64,000 bases of DNA from positions 372,001 through 436,000 of the forward strand of contig NZ_CP027194.1 in assembly GCF_002970935.1 (NCBI RefSeq). Reading direction: 5' to 3'. The position numbers and the translations under genes are program-made. The notes below the pieces were generated by a model. It saw only the letters and a list, made by a program, of their open reading frames with translations, had not been told where the DNA came from and ran no database searches. Origin of the DNA: Lactobacillus sp. CBA3606 (GTDB lineage Bacteria > Bacillota > Bacilli > Lactobacillales > Lactobacillaceae). How positions within the stretch are numbered: the stretch's first letter is position 1; each line of letters starts with the position of its first letter. Of this stretch, positions 45,680-54,753 are shown piece by piece.

Positions 45680-48600
45680 ATGCATGATGAGCAACTAAAA
45701 AAACAACTGACAGCAAAGAAAAAGTGGTTATATACCGGGATTACAGTCTTAGGGATTGGTGCCGAAGTTGGCTTGACTAATGGGTTAATTGCGAATGCAG
45801 CGACTAGTACGACAACAACGGTGCAGACTGCAACGACTAGTGCTTCTTCAGCAACTGAACAAACGTCAAGTCAAACCGCAACGAGTAATCAAAGTAGTGC
45901 TGATAGTCGTACAACTGCTAGCATGGCTTCTTCAACCGAGGAGGCTAGTTCAACTGTATCAAGTGCCAGCAATAATGCTGTCACTAGTGCTGCTTCGACT
46001 AGTTCGGCGACTAGTCAAGTAACGGCTAGTGCCGTTTCAACGACGACCAGCACAGCACCTGTGGCGGTTGAATCACAAACGAGTACTGTAACGGTGACTT
46101 CAACCGAAAGTGAGGTTGCTACCGCATCAGCCGCAGTTACCCCTAGTAGTAGTTATGCACAAACGGCAACGGTTGCTAGTCAGGCGGCGCCCGTTACAAC
46201 GGTTCGTGCAACTGTCAAAGCTTTAGGAACGACCACAACAGCGACGGCGGATGACGTGTCTGATTTTAACTTTAGCTTAGATGCAACTGGCACAGTTTAT
46301 ACAGTAACTGGTTACACCGGTGCGCGCCAGAAACAAAACGCAGGTGGTCAAACACCAACGGCTGGGTACCAAACAGCAATCACGATTCCAGATACTTATA
46401 ATGGTCATGACGTGACGGCCATTGCTGACAACGCTTTCAACAATGACGGTTCCGAAAATGATAATTTGACAATTGTTAGCGCTTTAACGGCGGTGACTTT
46501 TGGTAAAAATATTCAAACAATTGGCGCCAATGCCTTTCAAGCTAATCAACTCACTGCGGTTAGTTTACCAGATTCGGCTTGGTTAATTGGTGCCAGCGCC
46601 TTTGCCAATAATCAATTAACGACAGTGACATTTCCTGGAGTAACGGTGATTGGTGCGGGTGCGTTTGCAAATAATCAATTGTCAGGAACTTTGACGCTAC
46701 CAACTAGGTTAACGACAATTGGAGATAACGCTTTTCTGAATAATGCGTTGACGGGATTAACGATGGGAGCGGCAGTCATTTCAATTGGGACGGCAGCCTT
46801 TGCCGGTAATCAGTTGACGGGGACGTTGAGTTTGCCGGATACGCTAACTTCAATTGGGGATCAAGCCTTTCTAAATAATCAATTAACCACCTTAACGTTA
46901 GGCCAAGCAATTAAGACGATTGGTGATTCGTCTTTTTCGGGCAATCAATTGGCGGGAATATTAGTCGTACCAGCAACGCTAACCACGATTGGGGATCAAG
47001 CTTTTTATCAGAATGACCTCACGCAGCTCATTTTGGGGTCGAGTGTGAAATCAATCGGAACGTCAGCATTTGCGAATAACCAACTTAGTGGCACGCTAGT
47101 TTTATCGGCTGGATTAACTGATTTGGGGGACGCTGCATTTGAAAATAATGATTTGACACAGGTTAGCTTTGGCAATCAGCTGGCTGAAATTAAGGTAGCA
47201 ACGTTTGCCAACAATGCGTTGACGGGGACCTTAAACTTAAATAATGGCTTAACGACGATTGATGAACAAGCTTTTTATAATAATGCATTGACTGGGTTAG
47301 CATTGGGAGCTGATGTAACTACAATTGGAACGTCGGCCTTTGAAAAAAATCACCTCACAGGTCAACTCACATTAGATGATGCGTTAACAACAGTCGATGA
47401 ACGGGCTTTTTATGATAATCAACTAACGGGACTTACGTTAGGTCGTTCGGTCAATACGTTGGGCGTTTCGGCCTTTGAGAACAACCAATTAACGGGCAAC
47501 TTAACATTAGATGCGGCCTTAGTCACGATTAATAAACGAGCTTTTTATGATAATCACCTAGTGAGGCTGACTTTTAATCAGGTTTTAACGATGGTTGGCA
47601 CATTGGCATTCGCTGACAATCAGCTTACTGGTGCGTTGGTGTTGCCGCCTTCACTAGTGACAGTGGAAGCGGGTGCATTTGAAATGAATCAGATTACGAG
47701 CATTAGTTTTGGCGGGCTAACAACGATTAATGATGCGGTTTTTAGCCATAACAATTTAACTGTGTTAGTGATTCCAGCTGATATTACTTACATTGGTAAT
47801 CAGGCGTTTGAAGCTAGTGGTATCACTGCTTTAACTATAGGCGCCGGGGTGGCCGCGATTGGGACGGCGGCTTTTGCAAACGACGATATTAATGGGACAT
47901 TGTATTTGCCAAGTGCGCTATTGTATATTGGCGATCAAGCATTTACAACGAATCAGTTGACAGCATTGACAGGTGGAACCGCAGTTAAGACCATCGGGAC
48001 TGAATCTTTTGCGAAAAATCTGCTGACACGGCTAAGTTTAGCAGATAGTGTGACTGATATTGGTCAGTCGGCTTTTGAAAATAATCACTTAACAACGCTC
48101 CAATTAGGTCAGGGGTTAAACAATATTTCCGAGCGGGCGTTTGCGACTAATGACTTGCAGCAATTAAATGCCAATGCTGCAGTTAACCAGATTTTAACGG
48201 CGGCGTTTGCTGAACAGACTGATTTAACGGTTACGGTAGCTGCCACGGCGACGACAGTAGTTGGAATTAGAGCCGCACTGATTGCTAAACTTGGCTTGAA
48301 TAATCTAGATTTATCCGGGTTAACCTTGAGGGTAGGCAATCAGGCTTTGGCATATGATGAAGCCACAGATACGTTAACCTTACCAATCACGGCAACTGCG
48401 TTAGCTAGAACTAGTGATGCTAGCTTAACGGTTACGCTAACGTCGACGGGAGCTGGTCAATATGGCGTTAATACGTTGACGTTGGATTTGTCACCAGAAA
48501 TGGTTACAGCAATGGTTGCCATTTCTAGTAACTTAGGCGTTCAATCGGTTAACGCAACCGGTGAAATTGGACGTACTATTCAAATTATGGTGCCAACAGT

Positions 48601-49837
48601 AGCCGGTTATACGGCGGATAAGCCGAGTGTAACGGCGACTGTGACTGTCGATGGGACGATTACGACCGATGAGGCAATTGTCTATACAGGTAATCAAGTG
48701 ACTAACGATGTGACGATTGATAGTAACTTAGGTAATCAAGTTGTTATAGCGGTAAGCGGCCAAGTTGGTAGCACTGTGCTGGTAAGGGTTCCAGCAGTAG
48801 TTGGTTATACGGCTAATAAAACTAGTGTAACGGCTGTGGTGAATTCCGATGGCACAATCACAACTGATGAGGCGATTGTCTATACCGGTAATCAAATCAC
48901 TAGTGATATCACAATTAGCAGTAACTTAGGCAATCAGCTGGTTAAAGCGGTGCACGGTCAAGTTGGTGAAAGTGTATCAATAAGCGTACCAGAGATGGCC
49001 GGCTATATCGCGGATAAAATTAATGTGCGGGCGACCGTGAATGCCAATGGCACCATTACCACGAAACAAGTTATTGTTTATACTGGTAATTATATGATCA
49101 GTGATGTGCTTATTAGGAGTAATCGAGGCAACCAATATATCACTGCTGGTGGGCAAGTGGGCACAATTATCCAAATTACGGTGCCAAACTTAAGCGGCTA
49201 TACGGCTAACAAGACTAGTGTCCAAGCCGTGGTTCATACGGATGGCACGATTACGACCGCTGAAACAATTGACTATATTGGCAATCAGATTACAGGCGTT
49301 GTGACAGTGACGAGTAATCGAGGCCAGCAAGTTGTTAAAAACGTTAATGGTCAGGTAGGAACTAATGTCCTGATTAAAGCGCCTAAAATTAAAGGGTATG
49401 CAACCAAACAAACCACCATGCTAGCATGGGTTCAACCGGATGGGACTTTTAAGGTGACGATGCCGCTGGTCTATACGGAGTTAAAGCCGCGTTATCAGCC
49501 TGAGATTCAACTAAAATCAGATGAAAAATCGGTTAATGCTAAACGATTTGATAGAACCCCAGTCAGTGACCAACAGCAGGCGATTTTTGGAATTAATGGC
49601 AACTTTAATCTGAATTTTAAACAAGCCACAATACTGAGCAAATCAATGGTGATTAGCCCAATGTTAAAGCCCTCAAAGGGTCGAGTAATTAAGTCTAAAA
49701 GTGTGGTGCCAACAATCAGACTTAGTAATCAGACAACTTTACCTAAAACTAATGAAAGTGGAAACAGTTGGCGTTGGCTAGGGTTAGTAAGTTTAATTAT
49801 CATTAACTTAGCCGGATTAAAATTACGGCGGCACTAA
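45680..49837 (+). CDS. Sortase-anchored BspA-type leucine-rich-repeat surface protein
   Basis: 1385 residues. A long N-terminal signal (AKKKWLYTGITVLGIGAEVGLTNG, cleavage likely after NAA) is followed by a Ser/Thr-rich stalk (about 40-200). A BspA-like LRR_5 array follows (about 225-880), with repeats of the form TIGxxAFxxNQLTxLxLG. Five C-terminal repeats of about 65 residues begin near 947, 1014, 1080, 1146 and 1211 (SNLGNQ...VGYTANKTSVTA...DGTITTDE.IVYTGN). LPKTNE at about 1354, a membrane helix and KLRRH form the sorting signal. It probably adheres to host or plant matrix. Confidence 0.9.
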   Translation: MHDEQLKKQLTAKKKWLYTGITVLGIGAEVGLTNGLIANAATSTTTTVQTATTSASSATEQTSSQTATSNQSSADSRTTASMASSTEEASSTVSSASNNAVTSAASTSSATSQVTASAVSTTTSTAPVAVESQTSTVTVTSTESEVATASAAVTPSSSYAQTATVASQAAPVTTVRATVKALGTTTTATADDVSDFNFSLDATGTVYTVTGYTGARQKQNAGGQTPTAGYQTAITIPDTYNGHDVTAIADNAFNNDGSENDNLTIVSALTAVTFGKNIQTIGANAFQANQLTAVSLPDSAWLIGASAFANNQLTTVTFPGVTVIGAGAFANNQLSGTLTLPTRLTTIGDNAFLNNALTGLTMGAAVISIGTAAFAGNQLTGTLSLPDTLTSIGDQAFLNNQLTTLTLGQAIKTIGDSSFSGNQLAGILVVPATLTTIGDQAFYQNDLTQLILGSSVKSIGTSAFANNQLSGTLVLSAGLTDLGDAAFENNDLTQVSFGNQLAEIKVATFANNALTGTLNLNNGLTTIDEQAFYNNALTGLALGADVTTIGTSAFEKNHLTGQLTLDDALTTVDERAFYDNQLTGLTLGRSVNTLGVSAFENNQLTGNLTLDAALVTINKRAFYDNHLVRLTFNQVLTMVGTLAFADNQLTGALVLPPSLVTVEAGAFEMNQITSISFGGLTTINDAVFSHNNLTVLVIPADITYIGNQAFEASGITALTIGAGVAAIGTAAFANDDINGTLYLPSALLYIGDQAFTTNQLTALTGGTAVKTIGTESFAKNLLTRLSLADSVTDIGQSAFENNHLTTLQLGQGLNNISERAFATNDLQQLNANAAVNQILTAAFAEQTDLTVTVAATATTVVGIRAALIAKLGLNNLDLSGLTLRVGNQALAYDEATDTLTLPITATALARTSDASLTVTLTSTGAGQYGVNTLTLDLSPEMVTAMVAISSNLGVQSVNATGEIGRTIQIMVPTVAGYTADKPSVTATVTVDGTITTDEAIVYTGNQVTNDVTIDSNLGNQVVIAVSGQVGSTVLVRVPAVVGYTANKTSVTAVVNSDGTITTDEAIVYTGNQITSDITISSNLGNQLVKAVHGQVGESVSISVPEMAGYIADKINVRATVNANGTITTKQVIVYTGNYMISDVLIRSNRGNQYITAGGQVGTIIQITVPNLSGYTANKTSVQAVVHTDGTITTAETIDYIGNQITGVVTVTSNRGQQVVKNVNGQVGTNVLIKAPKIKGYATKQTTMLAWVQPDGTFKVTMPLVYTELKPRYQPEIQLKSDEKSVNAKRFDRTPVSDQQQAIFGINGNFNLNFKQATILSKSMVISPMLKPSKGRVIKSKSVVPTIRLSNQTTLPKTNESGNSWRWLGLVSLIIINLAGLKLRRH

Positions 49838-50067
49838 AGTCGTCATTTAATGGTGCCAAATAAAATCAGTTGTTATCAGCAATAAGTAAGGTTAATCGTT
49901 ATAGATCAACGTTATCTGGAATAGAAAGTATCGGCTTTAGCGCTGTTTGTTATGGCTCAACATGTTTCAAGCCTATTACTTGTATTGGTCAAATCCAGAT
50001 TTTACCTTTAGCACAACGACTATCTGAAGACGTAAAAAAGAATAATTAAAAAAATAGAATAAAACGC

Positions 50068-50095
50068 TTTACTAACTAAAAGTAAGTGATATACT
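50068..50095 (+). promoter_or_regulatory. Promoter of the nitroreductase gene
   Basis: TTTACT (50068-50073) and TATACT (50090-50095) are 16 bases apart, 35 bases before the start codon. Confidence 0.55.
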
Positions 50096-50129
50096 GAAGT
50101 CATCATACAAATAAGGAAGTCGATTATTC

Positions 50130-50732
50130 ATGGAAAATCAATTCATTAATTTACAAAGTAAACGTCGTTCAATCTATGCTTTAGGTAAGAATTTAACGCA
50201 GGCTAATGCTGATTTAGTTAAATTCATTGAAGCTGCCATTAAGAACGCCCCTTCAGCTTTTAACAATCAAACGGTTCGGGCTGTGATTCTATTCAATCAA
50301 TATCATGATCAACTTTGGGACATGACTGCTGATCGTTTGAAGTCAGAAGTGCCTTCTGAAGCAGCGTACCAAAAGACCGTTGAAAAGTTAAACGGCTTCA
50401 AGGCGGCTTATGGGACCATCTTGTACTTTACCGATACTGATGTTGTTAAGCAAAATGAAGCTGATTTTCCATTATATGCGGCTAACTTTGCTGATTGGTC
50501 AGAACAAGGCCAAGGTAATGCCCAATACAGTGTATGGACTGCGTTAGCTGAAAATGGGATCGGCGCTAATCTGCAACATTACAATCCACTAATCGATGAC
50601 GGTGTTGCTAAAGCTTACGATATTCCAGCTAACTGGAAATTACGGGCCGAAATGCCATTTGGTTCAATTGAAGCCGGTGCCGGTGATAAAGAATTTATGG
50701 CCGATGCTGATCGATTTAAGGTTTTTGAATAA
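50130..50732 (+). CDS. Nitroreductase-family oxidoreductase
   Basis: 200-residue flavoprotein of the Frm2/HBN1-like group. SKRRSIYALGKNL is the FMN phosphate site, EAAIKNAPSAFNNQTVRAVIL the substrate edge, and NAQYSVWTALAENGIGANLQHYNP the dimer interface with the flavin. It is terminated with KLRAEMPFGSIEAGAGDK. The family reduces quinones or nitro compounds with NAD(P)H; the physiological substrate is unknown. Confidence 0.9.
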   Translation: MENQFINLQSKRRSIYALGKNLTQANADLVKFIEAAIKNAPSAFNNQTVRAVILFNQYHDQLWDMTADRLKSEVPSEAAYQKTVEKLNGFKAAYGTILYFTDTDVVKQNEADFPLYAANFADWSEQGQGNAQYSVWTALAENGIGANLQHYNPLIDDGVAKAYDIPANWKLRAEMPFGSIEAGAGDKEFMADADRFKVFE

Positions 50733-50752
50733 ATAAATAGTTTAATAATGCT

Positions 50753-50790
50753 AAAGAGTCAATTGCCTAGCTGGTGATTGACTCTTTTTT
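50753..50790 (+). terminator. Terminator after the nitroreductase gene
   Basis: AAGAGTCAAT and ATTGACTCTT form a 10-base stem with a T run. Confidence 0.88.
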
Positions 50791-50805
50791 AGGAAAAACG
50801 GTGTT

Positions 50806-50822
50806 TGTAATCAATTTGTAAC
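50806..50822 (+). promoter_or_regulatory. WalR-type box 1 upstream of the muramidase
   Basis: TGTAAT-CAATT-TGTAAC fits the published WalR consensus TGTWAH-N5-TGTWAH exactly. It lies about 230 bases before the muramidase start, right after the nitroreductase terminator. Confidence 0.6.
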
Positions 50823-50929
50823 TGCGGATAGCAGTTTTCACATTGAATGATTAATAAATTTTGTGTATTATTAAGTATAAACATTTATGTAAAAAGACTT
50901 TTTATGACTGTGAGCAAACACCATTCATT

Positions 50930-50946
50930 TGTAAACGTTTTGTAAA
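50930..50946 (+). promoter_or_regulatory. WalR-type box 2 upstream of the muramidase
   Basis: TGTAAA-CGTTT-TGTAAA is a second exact fit to TGTWAH-N5-TGTWAH, about 100 bases before the TTG start. Two sites before a cell-wall hydrolase gene match the known role of the WalKR system in controlling autolysins. Confidence 0.65.
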
Positions 50947-51047
50947 ATCATTGATACATGTTTGTTGCTAAATTTCAATATTTTATTAGTATTATTAACA
51001 AAGTAATTGTTATTTACATATTTTTTAGTTGGAAAGGTGAATTTAGT

Positions 51048-52586
51048 TTGAAAGTAAGAAAAGAATGGGGTTTACTCCTCATGGGATTGAGCTTTTTGTT
51101 AACTATCGGCGTGTCAACGAAAGCGTCAGCGGCCGTACCAGATATTTCTGAGTGGCAGGGCCAGTTGACCAGTACGCAGGTTAGTAGCTTGAAGTCACAA
51201 ACCAGCTTTGTCATTAACCGGGTTCAGTATGGATCTGGTTATGAAGATATTTATCATAAGAGTAATGAAAACTTGTATGTTAAATACGGTGTGCCATTTG
51301 GCTCATATGATTATTCAACTTTTACAAGTACGAGCAGTGCGGTAACCGACGCAAAGAACTTTTATGCGCGTTCAAATAAGAATACGAAGTTTTACGTATT
51401 GGATTTTGAAACAACATCAATGAACAGTTCGACTGCGAATGCGGCGGTAAAAGCTTGGTATAATGAAATGCGTAAATTAACGAGTAAAAAGTTAATTTTC
51501 TATTCTTACCAATCGTTTGCGACCACTTATGCTAATAGCGCGCGTCAAAGTTTTGATGCCCAGTGGATTGCGAACTATTCTTATCGGCCAACGGTTTCGT
51601 TCTCATTGTGGCAGTATTCCAGCAATTATTATTTATCAGCCTTAAATCAATATGTTGATAATAATTTATTTGATAGTGCGTCAGTGTCCAACTACCATCC
51701 CTTGAGTTGGTGGTTGAATACCAGTACGGCTAAGCCTAAGACCTATGCCTACAGTAGCTACAAGACGGGGCAATATGCTTATGTCTATTCAAAGGCTAGC
51801 ATGTATTATGATCGTAGCAAAGTTCCAAGCTCAGCCAAGCAAAAGATGTATAAAATTACTGCAGTTAAATCAGTGACCAAGAGTAATTCCAAACAACTGG
51901 TTTACTTGTCAGGGTTGAATCAATGGGTCCTTTCGCAAGATGTTGGTGGTTATTGGGGTCAAGGTCAAAAGGGCACCTTTACTTTAAACTATAATGCCAA
52001 TATTTATAGTAATGCGGCGCTTTCGACTAAGTCAGGTCGGACTCTCGCTAAAGGTGCCAAGGTAACTGGGACGGTTGTTAAATACGGTAAATTGTACCGA
52101 GTTAAGTTAGATGGTGGTGGCTACATTACTGCCGCAGTGCAAGAAACTAACTTTACACCAGCACCAAAGGTTTATGCCTATAGTAGTTATAAAGCTGGAC
52201 AATACGCTTATGTTTATTCGAAGGCCAGCATGTATTATGATCGCAGTAAAGTCCCAAGTTCAGCTAAGCAAAAGATGTATAAAATTACCGCAGTTAAATC
52301 AGTAACCAAGAGTAATTCTAAACAACTATTGTATTTGGCAGGACTAAACCAATGGGTCCTTTCACAGGACGTCGGCGGTTATTGGGGTCTTGGTCAAAGT
52401 GGCACTTTCACTTTGAAGTATAATGCCAATATCTATAGTAATGCGGCGCTTTCCAAAAAATCTGGTCGGACCCTTGCTAAAGGGGCTAAAGTGTCCGGGA
52501 CGGTTGTTAAATACGGTAAATTATATCGGATTAGGTTAACAACGGGGGGTTACATTACCGCTGCAGTCCAAGAAACAAATCACTAA
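51048..52586 (+). CDS. Secreted GH25 muramidase with two C-terminal wall-binding repeats
   Basis: 512 residues, TTG start behind GGAAAGG. A signal peptide (KVRKEWGLLLMGLSFLLTIGVSTKASAA) leads to a glycoside hydrolase 25 domain: VPDISEWQG and KFYVLDFETTSM supply the catalytic acids, with FSLWQYSSNYY closing the barrel. Two C-terminal repeats of 143 residues follow, each an SH3-like (YAYVYSKASMYYDRSKV..AKQKMYKITAVKSVTKS) plus a second module (GTFTLKYNANIYSNAALS). It cuts the glycan of peptidoglycan. WalR-type boxes upstream fit regulation as an autolysin. Confidence 0.93.
   Translation: MKVRKEWGLLLMGLSFLLTIGVSTKASAAVPDISEWQGQLTSTQVSSLKSQTSFVINRVQYGSGYEDIYHKSNENLYVKYGVPFGSYDYSTFTSTSSAVTDAKNFYARSNKNTKFYVLDFETTSMNSSTANAAVKAWYNEMRKLTSKKLIFYSYQSFATTYANSARQSFDAQWIANYSYRPTVSFSLWQYSSNYYLSALNQYVDNNLFDSASVSNYHPLSWWLNTSTAKPKTYAYSSYKTGQYAYVYSKASMYYDRSKVPSSAKQKMYKITAVKSVTKSNSKQLVYLSGLNQWVLSQDVGGYWGQGQKGTFTLNYNANIYSNAALSTKSGRTLAKGAKVTGTVVKYGKLYRVKLDGGGYITAAVQETNFTPAPKVYAYSSYKAGQYAYVYSKASMYYDRSKVPSSAKQKMYKITAVKSVTKSNSKQLLYLAGLNQWVLSQDVGGYWGLGQSGTFTLKYNANIYSNAALSKKSGRTLAKGAKVSGTVVKYGKLYRIRLTTGGYITAAVQETNH
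51744..52172 (+). repeat. Tandem repeat unit 1 in the muramidase gene
   Basis: A 429-base unit (143 codons) encoding the wall-binding module, nearly identical in protein to the unit starting at 52173. The near identity suggests a recent duplication or ongoing conversion. Confidence 0.8.
52173..52580 (+). repeat. Tandem repeat unit 2 in the muramidase gene
   Basis: Second copy of the 429-base wall-binding module. DNA differs mostly at third codon positions. Confidence 0.8.
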
Positions 52587-52600
52587 TTAAAAGTTAATTT

Positions 52601-52638
52601 AAAATGGTCTTGTCATAATGATGACAGGGCCATTTTTT
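52601..52638 (+). terminator. Terminator after the muramidase gene
   Basis: AAAATGG-TGTCAT pairs with ATGACA-CCATTTTTT across a short loop. Confidence 0.88.
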
Positions 52639-52732
52639 GTGTTAAGAAAATCTCAAACCGATTTTATTCGCTAAAGCACGCTAGCAAGGGTATGCTAAAA
52701 TAGAAACTAACATGGGTGTGGAGGTAGTCAAA

Positions 52733-53839
52733 ATGCGAAAACAGGTAACGATTATTGGTAGTGGAATTGTGGGCGCTGTCACGGCGTATTATTTAAGTGC
52801 AGATCCTAATCTAAGTGTCACTATTTATGATGATGGAATTGGACAGGCCACTAAAAATTCGGCGGGAATTATTTCACCATGGTTGTCAAAGCGCCGCAAT
52901 CAACGTTGGTATAACCTAGCTAAAGCTGGGGCTGCCCTTTATCCAGAAATTGTTGAAGCGACTCAAATGGGTTATTCTGTCTATCAACAGTCCGGAACAA
53001 TTGTCACGCGTCATGATGCGGCTGATTTACAAGCTTTATATGAGTTAGCAGTTAAACGGCAGCAGGATGCCCCGCAGATGGGGACGATTACCCAATTGAC
53101 CGCTGAAGAAGTGCAAGCCAAAATTCCATTATTGACGCAGCCACAACCCGGGGTTTTTGTGAGTGGTGGTGCCCGTGTCGACGGTGATAAGTTTGCCCAT
53201 AATTTATTGAAATATGCTGAAAAGCGTAATTTAATTCGGCATAAGGGCAAAGTTACTTTAGGCGATCAAGGCCAACTATTAACGCCCCATGGGCAACAAG
53301 CTTATGATACGTTGATTTTAGCAGTAGGCGCCTGGTTGAAGCCGCTATTGTTACCGATGCAAATTGTTGCCGATGTGCGTCCGCAAAAGGGCCAATTAAT
53401 TGAATTACAATTGCCAGAAACTTGGGGGGATGAAGTCCCTGTTCTAATGCCAGAAGGTGAACGTGATTTTATTCCCTTTACACGTAGCAAGTTAGTCGTC
53501 GGCGCAACTCATGAAAATGATAAGGGTTACGACATTCAGGCGTCATCACTGGTTGAAGCAGATTTATTTGCGAGCGCCGTCAAGTTAGACGCTAATCTAA
53601 CACAAGACCAGATCAGTCAGGTCAAAGTTGGTACCCGGGCGTATACCCGCGATTTTGCCCCATTCTTTGGCCCGTTGCCAGACAATCCACATATTTTAGT
53701 AGCGAGTGGCTTGGGTTCTTCTGGCTTAACGACGGGGCCAATGATTGGGAAGTTATTGGCAGATTATGTGCAGACTGGCCGTCATGATTGGGCGCAGTAT
53801 CAGTTACCGATTGAGACTTATTTAGAAGTTGATGATTAA
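52733..53839 (+). CDS. FAD-dependent oxidoreductase (DadA/glycine-oxidase type)
   Basis: About 368 residues. The dinucleotide fold is VTIIGSGIVGAVTAYYLSA, with NSAGIISPWLSKRRNQRWY, a C-terminal LGSSGLTTGPMIGKLLADYV and a QKGQLIEL strand, typical of the DAO family that oxidises amino acids such as D-amino acids or sarcosine. The ATG at 52733 is at the right distance from GGAGG. Its 3' end overlaps the convergent RNase HI-like gene by four bases. Confidence 0.87.
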   Translation: MRKQVTIIGSGIVGAVTAYYLSADPNLSVTIYDDGIGQATKNSAGIISPWLSKRRNQRWYNLAKAGAALYPEIVEATQMGYSVYQQSGTIVTRHDAADLQALYELAVKRQQDAPQMGTITQLTAEEVQAKIPLLTQPQPGVFVSGGARVDGDKFAHNLLKYAEKRNLIRHKGKVTLGDQGQLLTPHGQQAYDTLILAVGAWLKPLLLPMQIVADVRPQKGQLIELQLPETWGDEVPVLMPEGERDFIPFTRSKLVVGATHENDKGYDIQASSLVEADLFASAVKLDANLTQDQISQVKVGTRAYTRDFAPFFGPLPDNPHILVASGLGSSGLTTGPMIGKLLADYVQTGRHDWAQYQLPIETYLEVDD

Positions 53840-54222
53840 GCTTTTAAGTGTAGCCCTTGTTGGGCCAACTGATGGGCACCGTGATTTTCACTTTCAGGAA
53901 TCCAACGGGTAATGACAACTTGGCACTGATCTTGTAAGTGTAGTAAGGTTTTTAGCTCAACTGAAAAGTTTTTGCTATAGGCTTTGCTGATACTTTCAGC
54001 GACTACTTGACTGTCAGTAAAAAAGAAGACCGCCTGATTAGACCCATAGGTGTCTAAAATCAGTTTAAAGCCTGCAATGGCGGCCAAAAATTCGGCGGTA
54101 TGATTGTCACTAGGTGGTAAGACCTGCTTGAATTGATGTTGCTTGCCAGCGTCAATCAATAAAATTCCGGCGGCACTTTGGTGATTAGCCGGGGTTGTGG
54201 CCGCATCCGTATATAATTGCAT
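53836..54222 (-). CDS. RNase HI-like protein
   Basis: About 128 residues with Asp6, Glu44 and Asp70 at the first three catalytic positions (LYTDAATTP, NHTAEFLAA, FFTDSQVV). The fourth acid of RNase HI is replaced by His in the segment GAHQLAQQG. It resembles the YpdQ/YpeP group rather than the true rnhA. Activity on RNA-DNA hybrids is therefore uncertain. Start ATG at 54222 behind GGAG, divergent from the EbsA-like gene. Confidence 0.8.
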   Translation of the reverse strand: MQLYTDAATTPANHQSAAGILLIDAGKQHQFKQVLPPSDNHTAEFLAAIAGFKLILDTYGSNQAVFFFTDSQVVAESISKAYSKNFSVELKTLLHLQDQCQVVITRWIPESENHGAHQLAQQGLHLKA

Positions 54223-54257
54223 GTTTAAGCACTCCATTTTGAAAGGATTTTAATATT

Positions 54258-54635
54258 TTGAATAATTCTAAGCATACCTTTAAATACCAGCCAAATCTAT
54301 CTTCCAGCTTAATTGTCTGGTCATGGACACTAGTCATTCTGATGGGTACGATTATTTGGTGGTTAGAAACGTTAAAGTTTAAATGGCCATTTGTCTTATT
54401 AGGGCTCATCTTTATTGCGGTATGTGCCGTTCAGATCAGTCTACGACGTGTTTCAATTGACCGTAATCTAATGATTTTTAGTACGGTCTTAAATCGGTCT
54501 TGGCTTGTCATTCCACGCGATCAGCTGGAATCAGTGACTAAAGTCCGTGGTGGGATTGAAGTTAAGATTGATGGTAACGCCTATCGATTTTTAATGGCTA
54601 AAAAGAGTTGTCGGGCGTTACTTGATTTGATTTAA
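54258..54635 (+). CDS. EbsA-like membrane protein
   Basis: 125 residues, TTG start behind GAAAGG. Two membrane helices (LIVWSWTLVILMGTIIWWLETL and FVLLGLIFIAVCAVQISL) precede a PH-like soluble region (RNLMIFSTVLNRSWLVIPRDQLESVTKV). It matches EbsA-type proteins, once named pore-forming in lactic acid bacteria; pore activity is not established. Placement beside an RNase HI-like gene recurs in lactobacilli. Confidence 0.7.
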   Translation: MNNSKHTFKYQPNLSSSLIVWSWTLVILMGTIIWWLETLKFKWPFVLLGLIFIAVCAVQISLRRVSIDRNLMIFSTVLNRSWLVIPRDQLESVTKVRGGIEVKIDGNAYRFLMAKKSCRALLDLI

Positions 54636-54753
54636 ATTAACGAATAGCCGAACTTTATTAAGAATGATGAAATAATTGTTCCGGATTTTGTCGTTTTCCA
54701 AGCTAGAAACAGGTATACTAAATTTATAATATGACAAAAGGGGCGGATTTTGA

